Origin: Streptomyces sp. NBC_00464
GTDB lineage: Bacteria > Actinomycetota > Actinomycetes > Streptomycetales > Streptomycetaceae
Length of the DNA stretch: 64,000 nucleotides
NCBI RefSeq assembly: GCF_036013915.1
Contig: NZ_CP107899.1
Span: 1,984,001 to 2,048,000 of the forward strand
Reading direction: 5' to 3'
Made by a program: the position numbers and the translations under genes. Position 1 is the first letter of the stretch. Every line of letters begins with the position of its first letter. Below, one piece after another: positions 32,022-42,619 of the stretch. The notes under the pieces were generated by a model. It saw only the letters and a list, made by a program, of their open reading frames with translations. It was not told where the DNA came from and ran no database searches.

Positions 32022-32759
32022 ATGGAACAGACACACACCACCCACACAGGTGTCGCGGCCACCCCGGGCGCACAGCGCCGCGTGCTGGTGGTCGAGGACG
32101 ACGCCACGATCGTCGATGCCATTTCCGCCCGGCTGCGGGCCGAGGGCTTCCTGGTGCAGACCGCACTGGACGGCCCGGCGGCTGTGGACGCGGCCGAGGC
32201 ATGGCAGCCGGATCTGATGGTGCTCGACATCATGCTTCCCGGCTTCGACGGCCTGGAGGTCTGCCGGCGCGTGCAGGCCCAGCGCCCGGTGCCGGTGCTG
32301 ATGCTGACCGCCAGGGACGACGAGACCGACATGCTCGTCGGTCTCGGTGTCGGTGCCGACGACTACATGACGAAACCGTTCTCCATGCGTGAGCTGGCGG
32401 CCCGGGTGCACGTCCTGCTGCGCAGGGTCGAGCGGGCCGCACTGGCCGCCGTGACGCCGCGCAGCGGAATACTGCGCCTCGGCGAGCTGGAGATCGACCA
32501 CGCGCAGCGCCGGGTGCGGGTGCGTGCGGACGATGTCCATCTGACGCCGACCGAGTTCGACCTGCTGGTCTGCCTGGCCAACACCCCGCGCGCGGTGCTC
32601 TCCCGGGAGCAGCTGCTGGCGGAGGTCTGGGACTGGGCCGACGCCTCGGGCACCCGTACCGTCGACAGCCACATCAAGGCACTGCGCCGGAAGATCGGCG
32701 CGGAGCGGATCCGCACCGTGCACGGTGTCGGCTACGCCTTGGAGACCCCGGCGCCATGA
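32022..32759 (+). CDS. OmpR-family response regulator
   Basis: 245 residues. Receiver domain with phosphoacceptor Asp69 (LMVLDIMLPG), acidic pair VVEDD and the lysine in DDYMTKPFS. C-terminal winged helix (LTPTEFDLLVCLANTPRAVLSREQLLAEVW ... RTVDSHIKALRRKIG). The ATG at 32022 follows AGGGGCGGGGC. Its stop overlaps the sensor kinase start by 4 bases. The pair lies directly upstream of kgd, the arrangement seen in other Streptomyces, though no regulatory link is shown here. Confidence 0.95.
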   Translation: MEQTHTTHTGVAATPGAQRRVLVVEDDATIVDAISARLRAEGFLVQTALDGPAAVDAAEAWQPDLMVLDIMLPGFDGLEVCRRVQAQRPVPVLMLTARDDETDMLVGLGVGADDYMTKPFSMRELAARVHVLLRRVERAALAAVTPRSGILRLGELEIDHAQRRVRVRADDVHLTPTEFDLLVCLANTPRAVLSREQLLAEVWDWADASGTRTVDSHIKALRRKIGAERIRTVHGVGYALETPAP

Positions 32760-33832
32760 GCGGGCCCGGGTCGGGGCTGCGGCCGTTCTCCATCAAGGCC
32801 AAGCTGGGCACGCTCGTCGTGGTCTCGGTGTTCATCACGACCGGGCTGCTCATGGTGGCCCTGCGGACGCGCACCGAGCTGCGGTTCATCACGGTGTTCT
32901 CGGTGATCGCGACCCTGCTGATCACCCAGTTCGTGGCGCACGGGATGACCGCGCCGCTGGACGAGATGAGAGCCGTGGCCCGGTCGATCTCGCACGGCGA
33001 CTACACCAGACGGGTGAGCGGCGCCGACCGGCGCGACGAGCTCGGTGACCTGGCACAGACGATCAACCTGATGGCGGACGATCTGGCGGCCGTGGACCGG
33101 CACCGCAAGGAGCTCGTGGCGAATGTCTCACACGAGCTGCGCACCCCCATCGCGGCGCTGAGAGCCGTGCTGGAGAACGTCGTGGACGGGGTGTCCTCGG
33201 CCGATCCGGAGACGATGCGCACGGCGCTGAAACAGACGGAGCGGCTCGGCCGGCTGGTGGAGACGCTGCTGGACCTGTCCCGGCTGGACAACGGCGTCGT
33301 CACGCTGAAGGCCGGCCGCTTCGAGGTGTGGCCCTATCTGTCGGGGGTCCTCAAGGAGGCGAACCTCGCCGCCGCGCACCGCCGGCTGTCCTCGGGCTCC
33401 GGCAACCACGCCCGTAAGGACGTCCATCTGCACCTGGACGTGTCCCCGCCGGAGCTGACCGCGCACGCGGACGCCGAACGGCTGCACCAGGTGGTCGCCA
33501 ACCTGATCGACAACGCGGTGAAGCACAGCCCGCCGCACGGCCGGGTCACGGTGCGCGCCCGCCGCGGCGCGCAGCCCGAGTCGCTGCACCTGGAGGTCAT
33601 GGACGAGGGCCCCGGCATCCCGGAATCCGAGCGGCACCGGGTCTTCGAGCGTTTCAACCGGGGTGAGATGCCGTCCCCGCACGGTCCCGGCAGCGACGGC
33701 GGTACGGGGTTGGGCCTGGCGATCGCCCGCTGGGCGGTGGATCTGCACGGCGGCCGGATCGGGGTGGCCGAATCGGCTCGCGGCTGCCGCATACGCGTCA
33801 CTCTTCCGGGGATCCATCAGCCGCGAGGTTGA
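32756..33832 (+). CDS. Two-component sensor histidine kinase
   Basis: 358 residues: two N-terminal membrane helices with almost no extracellular loop (LGTLVVVSVFITTGLLMVAL and FITVFSVIATLLITQFVA), a HAMP domain, phosphoacceptor His126 in NVSHELRTPI, N-box LIDNAVKHSPP, G1 DEGPGIPE and G2 GTGLGLAIA. The minimal loop suggests it senses membrane or cytosolic signals. It is the partner of the overlapping response regulator. Confidence 0.95.
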   Translation: MSGPGSGLRPFSIKAKLGTLVVVSVFITTGLLMVALRTRTELRFITVFSVIATLLITQFVAHGMTAPLDEMRAVARSISHGDYTRRVSGADRRDELGDLAQTINLMADDLAAVDRHRKELVANVSHELRTPIAALRAVLENVVDGVSSADPETMRTALKQTERLGRLVETLLDLSRLDNGVVTLKAGRFEVWPYLSGVLKEANLAAAHRRLSSGSGNHARKDVHLHLDVSPPELTAHADAERLHQVVANLIDNAVKHSPPHGRVTVRARRGAQPESLHLEVMDEGPGIPESERHRVFERFNRGEMPSPHGPGSDGGTGLGLAIARWAVDLHGGRIGVAESARGCRIRVTLPGIHQPRG

Positions 33833-34089
33833 CATAGGGTTCGAACCGGAAGGGCACGTTCTACGTGTTCTGTTCAAGGGGTACGGTCCAAGGGGCCGTA
33901 ACTGCGGCCTCGCGTACCCGGAGCGAAGCGGAACCAAGCTTGTTTCCCGCCATTTCCTGCCCCGAAACCCGACTTTCGATGTGACTTGCACGACGAAGAC
34001 CGGCCCGGCCTGCATGGAACGGCCGGGGAGGCGTAGCCTTGATTTCCGCTGTCCATCACCTTGTGAAGCGGAAGAGGGCGGTTGCCGCC
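33833..34089. promoter_or_regulatory. Leader/promoter region of kgd
   Basis: 257 bases with no convincing gene, and less GC-rich between 33836 and 34000. It contains CGGTCC-AAGG-GGCCG-like partial dyads and a long untranslated leader if the promoter is near 33840-33870. GGAAGAGGGCGG precedes the GTG at 34090. No riboswitch family was recognised. Confidence 0.3.
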
Positions 34090-37000
34090 GTGTCGTCTCA
34101 GTCCCCCAGTAACTCGAGCATCTCGACCGACCAAGCCAGCCCGGGTACGAACCCGGCTGCTGCTTTCGGGCCCAATGAGTGGCTCGTCGACGAGATCTAC
34201 CAGCAGTACCTCCAGGATCCCAATTCGGTCGATCGCGCCTGGTGGGACTTCTTCGCCGACTACAAGCCGGGTACGTCCGGCACGGCGGACAAGCCCGTTC
34301 CCGGCGCCGCAGCCGCGGGGGCTGCGGTGCCTGCGGCTCCGGCCGCCACCGCGCCCGCCGCACCTGCGCAGCCCGCAGCAGCTCCGGCTGCGAAGGCCCC
34401 GGCCGCACCCGCTGCCCCGGCGCCCGCTCCGGTCACGCCCGCACCTGCCGCCCCGGCGGCACCGGTGAAGGCCGCCCCGGCGAAGGCAGCACCGGCTCCG
34501 GCCACGAAGGCCCCGGCCGCTCCGGCGACCGAGGCACCTGCCGGTCCGGAGTACGTGACGCTGCGCGGCCCGTCCGCCGCTGTCGCGAAGAACATGAACG
34601 CCTCGCTGGAGCTGCCGACGGCCACGTCCGTCCGCGCGGTCCCGGTGAAGCTGCTCTTCGACAACCGCATCGTCATCAACAACCACCTCAAGCGCGCCCG
34701 TGGCGGGAAGATCTCCTTCACGCACCTCATCGGGTACGCGATGGTGCAGGCCCTCAAGGCCATGCCGGCGATGAACTACTCCTTCGCCACCAAGGACGGC
34801 AAGCCGACCCTGGTGAAGCCGGAGCACGTCAACCTCGGCCTCGCCATCGACCTGGTGAAGCCGAACGGCGACCGCCAGTTGGTCGTCGCGGCCATCAAGA
34901 AGGCCGAGACGCTCAACTTCTTCGAGTTCTGGCAGGCCTACGAGGACATCGTCCGCCGGGCCCGCAACGGCAAGCTCGGCATGGACGACTTCACCGGAGT
35001 CACCGCCTCGCTGACCAACCCCGGCGGCATCGGCACCGTTCACTCGGTGCCCCGCCTGATGCCCGGACAGGGCCTCATCATGGGCGTCGGCGCGATGGAC
35101 TACCCGGCGGAGTTCCAGGGCACGTCGCAGGACACCCTGAACAAGCTGGGCATCTCCAAGGTCATGACGCTGACCTCGACGTACGACCACCGGGTCATCC
35201 AGGGCGCCGCCTCCGGCGAGTTCCTGCGGATCCTCTCCCAGCTGCTGCTCGGCGAGAACGAGTTCTACGACGAGATCTTCAAGGCGCTGCGCATCCCCTA
35301 CGAGCCGGTCCGCTGGCTCAAGGACATCGACGCCTCGCACGACGACGACGTCACCAAGGCCGCACGGGTCTTCGAGCTGATCCACTCCTACCGGGTCCGC
35401 GGCCACGTCATGGCCGACACCGACCCGCTGGAGTACCACCAGCGCAAGCACCCCGACCTGGACATCACCGAGCACGGCCTCACCCTGTGGGACCTGGAGC
35501 GGGACTTCGCGGTCGGCGGTTTCGCCGGCAAGACGATGATGAAGCTCCGCGACATCCTCGGTGTGCTGCGTGAGTCGTACTGCCGCACCACCGGCATCGA
35601 GTTCATGCACATCCAGGACCCGAAGCAGCGCAAGTGGCTCCAGGACCGGGTGGAGCGTCCGCGCCCCAAGCCCGAGCGCGAGGAGCAGCTGCGCATCCTG
35701 CGCCGGCTGAACGCCGCGGAGGCGTTCGAGACCTTCCTGCAGACGAAGTACGTCGGCCAGAAGCGGTTCTCGCTGGAGGGCGGCGAGTCCGTCATCCCGC
35801 TGCTCGACGCGGTCATCGACTCCGCCGCCGAGGCCCGCCTCGACGAGGTCGTCATCGGCATGGCCCACCGCGGCCGGCTGAACGTGCTGGCGAACATCGT
35901 CGGCAAGTCGTACGCGCAGATCTTCCGGGAGTTCGAGGGCAACCTCGACCCGAAGTCGATGCACGGCTCCGGCGACGTCAAGTACCACCTGGGCGCCGAA
36001 GGCACCTTCACCGGTCTGGACGGCGAGCAGATCAAGGTCTCGCTGGCCGCCAACCCCTCGCACCTGGAGGCGGTCGACCCGGTCCTGGAGGGCATCGCCC
36101 GCGCCAAGCAGGACATCATCAACAAGGGCGGTACGGACTTCACCGTCCTGCCCGTCGCGCTCCACGGCGACGCGGCCTTCGCGGGCCAGGGCGTCGTCGC
36201 CGAGACGCTCAACATGTCGCAGCTGCGCGGCTACCGCACCGGCGGCACCGTGCACGTGGTGATCAACAACCAGGTCGGCTTCACCGCCGCCCCGGAGTCC
36301 TCGCGCTCCTCGATGTACGCCACCGACGTGGCGCGCATGATCGAGGCGCCGATCATCCACGTCAACGGTGACGACCCCGAGGCCGTCGTCCGCGTCGCGC
36401 GGCTGGCCTTCGAGTTCCGTCAGGCGTTCAACAAGGACGTCGTGATCGACCTCATCTGCTACCGCCGCCGCGGTCACAACGAGGGCGACAACCCGCAGTT
36501 CACCAACCCGCAGATGTACACCCTGATCGACAAGAAGCGCTCGGTGCGCAAGCTGTACACCGAGTCCCTCATCGGTCGTGGAGACATCACTCTGGAAGAG
36601 GCGGAGCAGGCGCTCCAGGACTTCCAGGGCCAGCTGGAGAAGGTGTTCGCGGAGGTCCGCGAGGCCACCTCCGCCCCGGCCCAGCCGCATGTCCCGGACG
36701 TCCAGGCCGAGTTCCCGGTGGCCGTGACCACCGCGGTCTCCCAGGAGGTCGTGAAGCGGATCGCCGAGTCGCAGGTCAACATCCCCGACCACATCACCGT
36801 CCACCCGCGCCTGATGCCGCAGATGCAGCGTCGTGCGGCCTCCGTGGAGGACGGCACGATCGACTGGGGCATGGGCGAGACCCTGGCCATCGGTTCGCTG
36901 CTGATGGAGGGCACCCCGGTCCGGCTCGCCGGCCAGGACACCCGCCGCGGCACGTTCGGCCAGCGCCACGCGGTGCTGGTCGACCAGGTGACCGGCGAGG

Positions 37001-37908
37001 ACTACACCCCGCTGCTCTACCTCACGGACGAGCAGGCCCGTTACAACGTCTACGACTCGCTCCTCAGCGAGTACGCGGCGATGGGCTTCGAGTACGGCTA
37101 CTCGCTGGCCCGCCCGGAGTCGCTGGTCATCTGGGAGGCCCAGTTCGGTGACTTCGTCAACGGCGCGCAGACCGTCGTCGACGAGTTCATCTCCTCGGCC
37201 GAGCAGAAGTGGGGCCAGACCTCCGGCGTCACGCTGCTGCTGCCGCACGGCTACGAGGGCCAGGGCCCGGACCACTCGTCCGCCCGCCCGGAGCGCTTCC
37301 TCCAGATGTGCGCGCAGGACAACATGACGGTCGCGATGCCGACCCTGCCGTCGAACTACTTCCACCTTCTGCGGTGGCAGGTGCACAACCCGCACCACAA
37401 GCCGCTGATCGTCTTCACCCCGAAGTCGATGCTCCGCCTCAAGGCGGCGGCCTCGAAGGCGGAGGAGTTCACCACCGGCGGCTTCCGCCCGGTGATCGGC
37501 GACGACTCGGTCGAACCGAGCGCGGTCCGCAAGGTCGTCTTCTGCGCCGGCAAGGTCTACTACGACCTGGAGGCCGAGCGTCAGAAGCGTGGCGACACGG
37601 AGACCGCGATCATCCGTCTGGAGCGCCTGTACCCGCTGCCGGGTGCCGAGCTCCAGGCCGAGATCGCCAAGTACCCGAACGCCGAGAAGTACCTGTGGGC
37701 CCAGGAGGAGCCGGCCAACCAGGGTGCCTGGCCGTTCATCGCCCTGAACCTGATCGACCACCTGGACCTGGCCGTCGGCGCCGACGTCCCGCACGGTGAG
37801 CGCCTGCGCCGCATCTCGCGGCCGCGCGGCTCGTCCCCCGCGGTCGGCTCGGCCAAGCGCCACCAGGCCGAGCAGGCACAGCTGGTCGCGGAGGTCTTCG
37901 AGGCCTGA
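34090..37908 (+). CDS. kgd: 2-oxoglutarate dehydrogenase E2/E1 fusion (Kgd)
   Basis: 1272 residues, the actinobacterial multifunctional 2-oxoglutarate decarboxylase/dehydrogenase of the TCA cycle. The N-terminus ([20 protein letters not shown]) matches the SucA/Kgd start. An Ala/Pro-rich linker (about 60-150) leads to an E2 succinyltransferase-like domain with the HxxxxD-type site near His367 ([10 protein letters not shown]). The thiamine-diphosphate E1 domain follows ([41 protein letters not shown]). There is no lipoyl domain, so lipoyl must come from the pyruvate dehydrogenase E2 as in mycobacteria. I prefer GTG at 34090 to the TTG at 34039. Confidence 0.96.
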   Translation: MSSQSPSNSSISTDQASPGTNPAAAFGPNEWLVDEIYQQYLQDPNSVDRAWWDFFADYKPGTSGTADKPVPGAAAAGAAVPAAPAATAPAAPAQPAAAPAAKAPAAPAAPAPAPVTPAPAAPAAPVKAAPAKAAPAPATKAPAAPATEAPAGPEYVTLRGPSAAVAKNMNASLELPTATSVRAVPVKLLFDNRIVINNHLKRARGGKISFTHLIGYAMVQALKAMPAMNYSFATKDGKPTLVKPEHVNLGLAIDLVKPNGDRQLVVAAIKKAETLNFFEFWQAYEDIVRRARNGKLGMDDFTGVTASLTNPGGIGTVHSVPRLMPGQGLIMGVGAMDYPAEFQGTSQDTLNKLGISKVMTLTSTYDHRVIQGAASGEFLRILSQLLLGENEFYDEIFKALRIPYEPVRWLKDIDASHDDDVTKAARVFELIHSYRVRGHVMADTDPLEYHQRKHPDLDITEHGLTLWDLERDFAVGGFAGKTMMKLRDILGVLRESYCRTTGIEFMHIQDPKQRKWLQDRVERPRPKPEREEQLRILRRLNAAEAFETFLQTKYVGQKRFSLEGGESVIPLLDAVIDSAAEARLDEVVIGMAHRGRLNVLANIVGKSYAQIFREFEGNLDPKSMHGSGDVKYHLGAEGTFTGLDGEQIKVSLAANPSHLEAVDPVLEGIARAKQDIINKGGTDFTVLPVALHGDAAFAGQGVVAETLNMSQLRGYRTGGTVHVVINNQVGFTAAPESSRSSMYATDVARMIEAPIIHVNGDDPEAVVRVARLAFEFRQAFNKDVVIDLICYRRRGHNEGDNPQFTNPQMYTLIDKKRSVRKLYTESLIGRGDITLEEAEQALQDFQGQLEKVFAEVREATSAPAQPHVPDVQAEFPVAVTTAVSQEVVKRIAESQVNIPDHITVHPRLMPQMQRRAASVEDGTIDWGMGETLAIGSLLMEGTPVRLAGQDTRRGTFGQRHAVLVDQVTGEDYTPLLYLTDEQARYNVYDSLLSEYAAMGFEYGYSLARPESLVIWEAQFGDFVNGAQTVVDEFISSAEQKWGQTSGVTLLLPHGYEGQGPDHSSARPERFLQMCAQDNMTVAMPTLPSNYFHLLRWQVHNPHHKPLIVFTPKSMLRLKAAASKAEEFTTGGFRPVIGDDSVEPSAVRKVVFCAGKVYYDLEAERQKRGDTETAIIRLERLYPLPGAELQAEIAKYPNAEKYLWAQEEPANQGAWPFIALNLIDHLDLAVGADVPHGERLRRISRPRGSSPAVGSAKRHQAEQAQLVAEVFEA

Positions 37909-37926
37909 CCGGTCGCAGTACGCACG

Positions 37927-37969
37927 GAAGGGGCCCGGCTCCGCGAGATAGTCGCGGGGGCGGGCCTTC
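37927..37969. terminator. Imperfect hairpin after kgd
   Basis: AAGGGGCCCGGCTCCGCGA pairs imperfectly with TCGCGGGGGCGGGCCTT around GATAG. It lies between the convergent kgd and NB-ARC genes and can serve both. Confidence 0.7.
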
Positions 37970-37991
37970 GGCGTGGGTGCGGGGGCATTCC

Positions 37992-40900
37992 TCAGATGAG
38001 GAGTGGCTCGAAGGGCCAGAAGGGCAGGGATCCGGCCCGTGCCGGATCCTCTGCCTCCCGGCAGGCGATGCTGAGCGGATGGCCCGGTCCCACCGCCGCG
38101 GTCGCCCGGCCCCCGTTCAGCGGGCCCAGCACATGCGCCTCGACGGTCCGCCCGCTCCTCGTCCGGACGATCGTCGCGTTCAGGGCGCAGCCGATCGCCC
38201 ACGGGTGCCTGCTCCCGACTGCCTCCGCCATCAGGGTGCGGGCGCGTTCGATCTCGTAGGCGGCGGCGTCCGGATCGCCCATGGTCCAGCGCATCAGCCC
38301 CAGATTGCCCTCGACGCCGATCGTGTACGGATGCCGGTCACCCAGCATCCTCCCGTAGCCGACCACCACCTGTTCGTGCAGTTCCAGGGCCTGCCGGGGT
38401 TCACCGGCCTCCCTCTGCGCCGTGGCGACGGCCGTGGTGATCAGCAGAGTGAGGGGGTCGCCCTCACCGAGGAGCCGCAGTGCGCTCTGCCTGGTCGCGG
38501 CGAGCGCCGGAAGGGCCGGCCCAGCTCCCTCCAGAGCGTACTGACAGAGCGTCAGGTGATACTGGGCGCGCAGCGTCTGCGGGTTGTTGCTGCCCATCCC
38601 CCGCAGATGACGTCCGACCGTGTCCCGCAGGGCGAGCTCCGCCTCCCGGTGCCGGCCGAGCAGCCGCAGGTCCATGGCGAGGTTGATCTCCGAGTACAGA
38701 GTCGGCGGCGCGTTCGGCGTCAGGACGGACCGGCGTAGCGCCAGGGTGCGTTCGTCCTGTTCCTTCGCCTCCTCGTACCGGCCGAGCAGCCGCAGCGATA
38801 CAGCGAGGTTGTTCTCCGCGTTGAGCGTGCGGGGGTCCTCGGGGCCGAGCAGCCGCCGGTCGCGCTCCAGGATCGAGGCGGAGAGGTCCAGCGCCTCCTG
38901 GTAGCGGCCGAGGCCTCGCAGATCGGCGGCGAGTCCGCCGGCGGCCCGCAGATGGTCCAGGTCCATCTCTCCGCGCTCGGCGACCAGGAAGTCGGCGGTG
39001 GCGCGTTCGACGCGCTCGCTGCCCCTGTAGTCGCCGAGGGCCCGCAGCAGGTTGGCGTAGTGGTGGCGCAGTGCCCAGATCCGTGGGTCGGCCGGTCCGA
39101 GCAGCCGTTCCCAGGACTCCGTCACCGGCCGGGCGAACCGGATGCCGCTGACGTACTCCCCCGAGAGGTACATGTACCGGAGGCAGTTGAGGATCAGCTG
39201 GTGCACCTGCGGGTCCGCACTGTCCACGACCCCCGCCCATTCGAGGTGAGGGGTGAGCGCGGCGTAGGCGGGCCAGTGACGGATCTCCGACGGGTCACCG
39301 GGGTCGGCGGCGGCGAGAGCGCGACAGGCGATGTCGGCGCAGTGCTGCCGTTCGTGTTCCGGCATGTCCTTGCGGACGATCTGGTGGACCATGCGGTGCA
39401 GATGGATCGACTCACCAAAGGACGCGTCCGTCTCCACGCGGACCACCGAGTACCGGCGCAGCTGGCCGATCGCCCGTTCCCAGGTCTGCGGATCATTCAG
39501 CGGGCTCGCTGCCTGTCCCGGCCGTTCCCGGCGCGGAACGGTTCTCAGCAGTCGTACGGGGATGGAGCCGGGTGCGAAGAAGCTGCACAGGCGCAGCAGG
39601 TCGAGGGACTCGGGGACGGTGTCGCGGAGTTTGTTGAGCAGTATCGACCAGGCGGTCTGGAAGGCCAGGGGGAAGTCGGCGGAGACCCTGATGACGTCCT
39701 GGTCGATGCCACCGCCGAGGAGGTCGATGTACTCCTCGACCGACATGTCCGAATCGTTGAGCCACCCCGCCGACTGGTCGAGCAGCACCGGCAGGTCCTC
39801 CAGTGCCTCGGCCAGGCGGCCCGCCTCGGAGTGCGTCAGCCGTGGGGCGCGGCGGCGGATGAAGGCGACCGACTCCTCGCGCTCGTAGACCGGCACCTCG
39901 ACCAGGTTGCTGTCGTGCTCGCTCCATTCGGGGTTGCGGGAGGTGATCAGGACGTGTCCGGGGCCGGTCGGCACCAGGTCCCGGATCTGGTCGGGTTCGT
40001 CCGCGCCGTCCACGATCAGCAGCCACCGGGAGTACGGGTCGCCGCGGCGCAGTGAGTCCCGGACCGCGCGGAGACGTTCGCCGTACTCCGCCCCGGTGGA
40101 CAGGTCCAGCTCGGGAGCGAGTTCAGCGAGCCTCTGCCGGTAGAGCGCACGCCTGTCGCCGGGCACCCACCACACCACGTCGTACTCGGAACCGAAGCGG
40201 TATACGTACTCGGCGGCAAGCTGCGTCTTGCCGACGCCCGGCAGTCCGTGCAGGGTGACGACGGCGGCGTCGGCCCGAGCGCTCTCCAGCGTGTCGAACA
40301 CGACGGAAAACAGTTCCTCGCGCCCGGTGAAGCGGACGTTGCGGCGGGGGATCCCGCCCCACACCTGCGGCATCTCGGCCGGGAAGCGGGAACCCACCCG
40401 CGCCTCGGCCTCCTCGGGCAGGGGCGTCGTGGGCAGACCCAGCCGCTCCAGCAGCCGCCACTCCCCCTCGTTCGCACCGACACCCGTGAGGTCCGCCGCC
40501 TCGAGGAGCGAGGCGGCGCCGGGCAGTGGCGCGGTGGTGACCGACACCGCGGCGAACCGGTCGGGGTCGGGGGCGACGACCTCGCGCAGCGCTCCGTCCC
40601 ACTCCTCGTGGCTGCGCGGGCCGAGCTGGAAGTACCACTCGCTGAACAGGAGCAGAACCCGGCCCGGGGCGAGCGTGAGGTCCCGGAGGGCATCCGCCAG
40701 CGGCAGCTCGGTCGGCGGGTTCCAGCGCTGGTAGCTCACGTTCACCCCGCGCCGCTCCAGCCGGTCCGCGATCCACGCCGCCCAAGCCCGGTTGAACCCG
40801 GCGAAACTGACGGTGACGCTGGAGTCGAGCGCGTCGGCGGTGGCACCGGAGCCGGGCGGGTCGAGATGCGGACCGGACGGGCCGAAGTCCTCGGTCCGGC

Positions 40901-41342
40901 CGGGCGGGCCGGTTCTCCCCGGCAGGTCGGCGAAGCGATCGGCTGGGGCCGGGGACGGTGCCGACTCCGTGATGGAGCACGGCAGTTCTGCCTTGCGTAT
41001 CGCAGCGCCCCACTGGTTGAAGACGGTCAGCCTCAGCACACCGTCGCCGGGCGAGGAGCCCGCGGTGACGAGGAATGTCGCCGGACTGTACGTCCCTCCG
41101 AATCGGTGCATGATGACGTCCGGGTCGTCGAGCACCTCGCAGACGAAGTGGGGTGCTCCGTCCAGGGTGACGCTGAAGGCCACTTCCTCCTCGTCGTACG
41201 GCCACGCGTCGCCGTCCGTCTCCCCCCGGTCGTCGAGAGGTCCGCGCAGGTCGATGCTGACGGCCTGGACGAGGCCGGGTTCGACCTCGGGCAGCCAGCC
41301 CGCGACGGGTTCGATCAGCAAGGGGCGTTCGTCCCGGGTCAC
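37992..41342 (-). CDS. TIR-like/NB-ARC/TPR protein, FxsT type (copy 1)
   Basis: 1116 residues. A roughly 170-residue N-terminal region found only in this copy contains a beta-rich part (SVTLDGAPHFVCEVLDDPDVIMHRFGG). A TIR-like domain follows (174-290: VTVSFAGFNRAWAAWIADRLERRGV ... LLFSEWYFQLGPRSHEEW). The NB-ARC STAND ATPase has Walker A LPGVGKTQL (about 367-375), Walker B LLIVDGAD and sensor ITSRNPEW. TPR repeats run from about 680 to the end, which is WPFEPLLI. STAND proteins of this build act as inducible switches in signalling or defence. The start GTG overlaps the CHAT gene's stop, so it is translated with that module. Confidence 0.85.
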   Translation of the reverse strand: MTRDERPLLIEPVAGWLPEVEPGLVQAVSIDLRGPLDDRGETDGDAWPYDEEEVAFSVTLDGAPHFVCEVLDDPDVIMHRFGGTYSPATFLVTAGSSPGDGVLRLTVFNQWGAAIRKAELPCSITESAPSPAPADRFADLPGRTGPPGRTEDFGPSGPHLDPPGSGATADALDSSVTVSFAGFNRAWAAWIADRLERRGVNVSYQRWNPPTELPLADALRDLTLAPGRVLLLFSEWYFQLGPRSHEEWDGALREVVAPDPDRFAAVSVTTAPLPGAASLLEAADLTGVGANEGEWRLLERLGLPTTPLPEEAEARVGSRFPAEMPQVWGGIPRRNVRFTGREELFSVVFDTLESARADAAVVTLHGLPGVGKTQLAAEYVYRFGSEYDVVWWVPGDRRALYRQRLAELAPELDLSTGAEYGERLRAVRDSLRRGDPYSRWLLIVDGADEPDQIRDLVPTGPGHVLITSRNPEWSEHDSNLVEVPVYEREESVAFIRRRAPRLTHSEAGRLAEALEDLPVLLDQSAGWLNDSDMSVEEYIDLLGGGIDQDVIRVSADFPLAFQTAWSILLNKLRDTVPESLDLLRLCSFFAPGSIPVRLLRTVPRRERPGQAASPLNDPQTWERAIGQLRRYSVVRVETDASFGESIHLHRMVHQIVRKDMPEHERQHCADIACRALAAADPGDPSEIRHWPAYAALTPHLEWAGVVDSADPQVHQLILNCLRYMYLSGEYVSGIRFARPVTESWERLLGPADPRIWALRHHYANLLRALGDYRGSERVERATADFLVAERGEMDLDHLRAAGGLAADLRGLGRYQEALDLSASILERDRRLLGPEDPRTLNAENNLAVSLRLLGRYEEAKEQDERTLALRRSVLTPNAPPTLYSEINLAMDLRLLGRHREAELALRDTVGRHLRGMGSNNPQTLRAQYHLTLCQYALEGAGPALPALAATRQSALRLLGEGDPLTLLITTAVATAQREAGEPRQALELHEQVVVGYGRMLGDRHPYTIGVEGNLGLMRWTMGDPDAAAYEIERARTLMAEAVGSRHPWAIGCALNATIVRTRSGRTVEAHVLGPLNGGRATAAVGPGHPLSIACREAEDPARAGSLPFWPFEPLLI
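39547..40236. repeat. Direct repeat, NB-ARC core of copy 1
   Basis: This stretch is nearly identical to 47634-48326, about 8.09 kb away in the same orientation; long runs match exactly by eye. Outside it the two genes diverge clearly. It codes for the NB-ARC ATPase and the segment after it. Confidence 0.8.
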
Positions 41343-42619
41343 GACGCGTTCGCCTCGGCCGGGTCCGGACCGTCGAGGGAGCGCCCGGTGAGGCGAACGG
41401 TGCTGAACGGGTGCCCGTAGTATTGGAACATCAGGCTGTACAGCAGCCGCAGCACGTTTCGCTGCCCCACGACGTCGAACGCGCCGTCGTCCCCGACCAA
41501 CATCGGCACACCGCCTCCGGCGGTGAACGTCTCGTGGACCTCGGCCCGGAACGCCCGCAGCGCACGGGCCACCGGCCGTTCGGGGTCTTCGGTCAGGGTG
41601 TCGACGATCTGGCGGATCATGACGCGGGCCTCGGCGTCACCCACCTCGCCTGCCGAGACGATGCAGCCGCCGGCGCCCTTGTCGAGGAAGATCTGGGTGA
41701 AGCCCCGCAGTCCCTGCATACCGTCCCCGCTGTAGTCGAGGAAGCGCCCCGAGTGGCAGGCGTTGAGGCAGACCAGTGAGGCGTCCTGGCGCAGGCGGCG
41801 CATACCGAGCCGCTGATAGTCCGCCCACGTCGCACCGGCCAGGGTGAGCTTGCTGAGCTGGTCGTCGAACGTACCGTGACAGCCCATGTACACCAGGCCG
41901 GTCCGCTGTGCTTCGCCGTCGTCGAGGTTGCGGAGGAAGGCCCCGATCCCGAAGTGCGGGCGGTGGTCGTAGCCCTGGAAGAACTCCTGGTCACCGACCA
42001 TGTCGGCGTGGAAGAAGCCCAGCACCGCACCCCTCGGCGCAACCGCCCGGTCCGGGAATCCGCCCAGCCAGCGCGCCACGTCGACGAGCGCGCCCAGAGG
42101 CCCTTCACGGAGCCCGGCGTCCGGGTCCGCGGGCAGCACGAGCGCCTCCCACGGCAGATCGAAACCGGTCTGGTCGAGGACGACGATCTGCAGGGCGTCA
42201 CCATGGGCACGTCGGCACCGGTTGATCCACTCCGTCAGCAGATTCTGGTATCCCGACCAGCGTTCGATGGATTTGAAGAGTTCGGACGGAGGGGCACCGC
42301 CCTGCCGGGCCAGGCCGAGGTTGACGTCGACAGGGCGCAGGAAGCCGTTGCCCGTCGTGTACGGCAGCGTCTCCACACCGTCGCACCATGCCCGGACCCC
42401 GAACGCCTCCGGATCGCCCGGGTCGTCCCTGCGGTGGCGCACGACGAGGATGCGCGCGTACGTGGTGTCCGGCGCCCGGCCGGCGTGAGCGGGGGCGGGA
42501 CCGAGCCGCCGCGGCTCCGCCGTGCGCGCCCTGTCCGGCACCGGGGTCCGCTGCCCGGGCAGTGCCTGAGCGGCCGATGCGACCATGCTGCGGATCAACC
42601 GCAGGCGGTCTTCACCCAT
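41339..42619 (-). CDS. CHAT-domain caspase-like protease
   Basis: 426 residues. The catalytic dyad of the CHAT clan is clear: His248 in VYMGCHGTF and Cys288 in VCLNACHSG. Residues 50-170 form the preceding alpha/beta subdomain (VLDQTGFDLPWEALVLP). It should cleave proteins after activation by a partner, in line with CHAT effectors of bacterial conflict systems. The ATG at 42619 overlaps the vWA gene's stop by 8 bases. Its own stop overlaps the downstream NB-ARC start by 3 bases, so the AAA+, vWA, CHAT and NB-ARC genes are one coupled unit. The longer upstream frame is an overlap artefact. Confidence 0.88.
   Translation of the reverse strand: MGEDRLRLIRSMVASAAQALPGQRTPVPDRARTAEPRRLGPAPAHAGRAPDTTYARILVVRHRRDDPGDPEAFGVRAWCDGVETLPYTTGNGFLRPVDVNLGLARQGGAPPSELFKSIERWSGYQNLLTEWINRCRRAHGDALQIVVLDQTGFDLPWEALVLPADPDAGLREGPLGALVDVARWLGGFPDRAVAPRGAVLGFFHADMVGDQEFFQGYDHRPHFGIGAFLRNLDDGEAQRTGLVYMGCHGTFDDQLSKLTLAGATWADYQRLGMRRLRQDASLVCLNACHSGRFLDYSGDGMQGLRGFTQIFLDKGAGGCIVSAGEVGDAEARVMIRQIVDTLTEDPERPVARALRAFRAEVHETFTAGGGVPMLVGDDGAFDVVGQRNVLRLLYSLMFQYYGHPFSTVRLTGRSLDGPDPAEANAS

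Noticed and set aside
33836..33850. GGGTTCGAACCGG resembling a tRNA T-arm
   Set aside because: The TTCGAAC core is present, but no acceptor stem, D-arm or anticodon stem could be built around it; it lies at the end of the sensor kinase gene and in the kgd leader.
33874..38202. 1442-residue minus-strand ORF opposite kgd
   Set aside because: It is the antisense shadow of kgd: composition is Arg/Gly/Val/Leu-rich without motifs, and kgd on the plus strand has complete family motifs.
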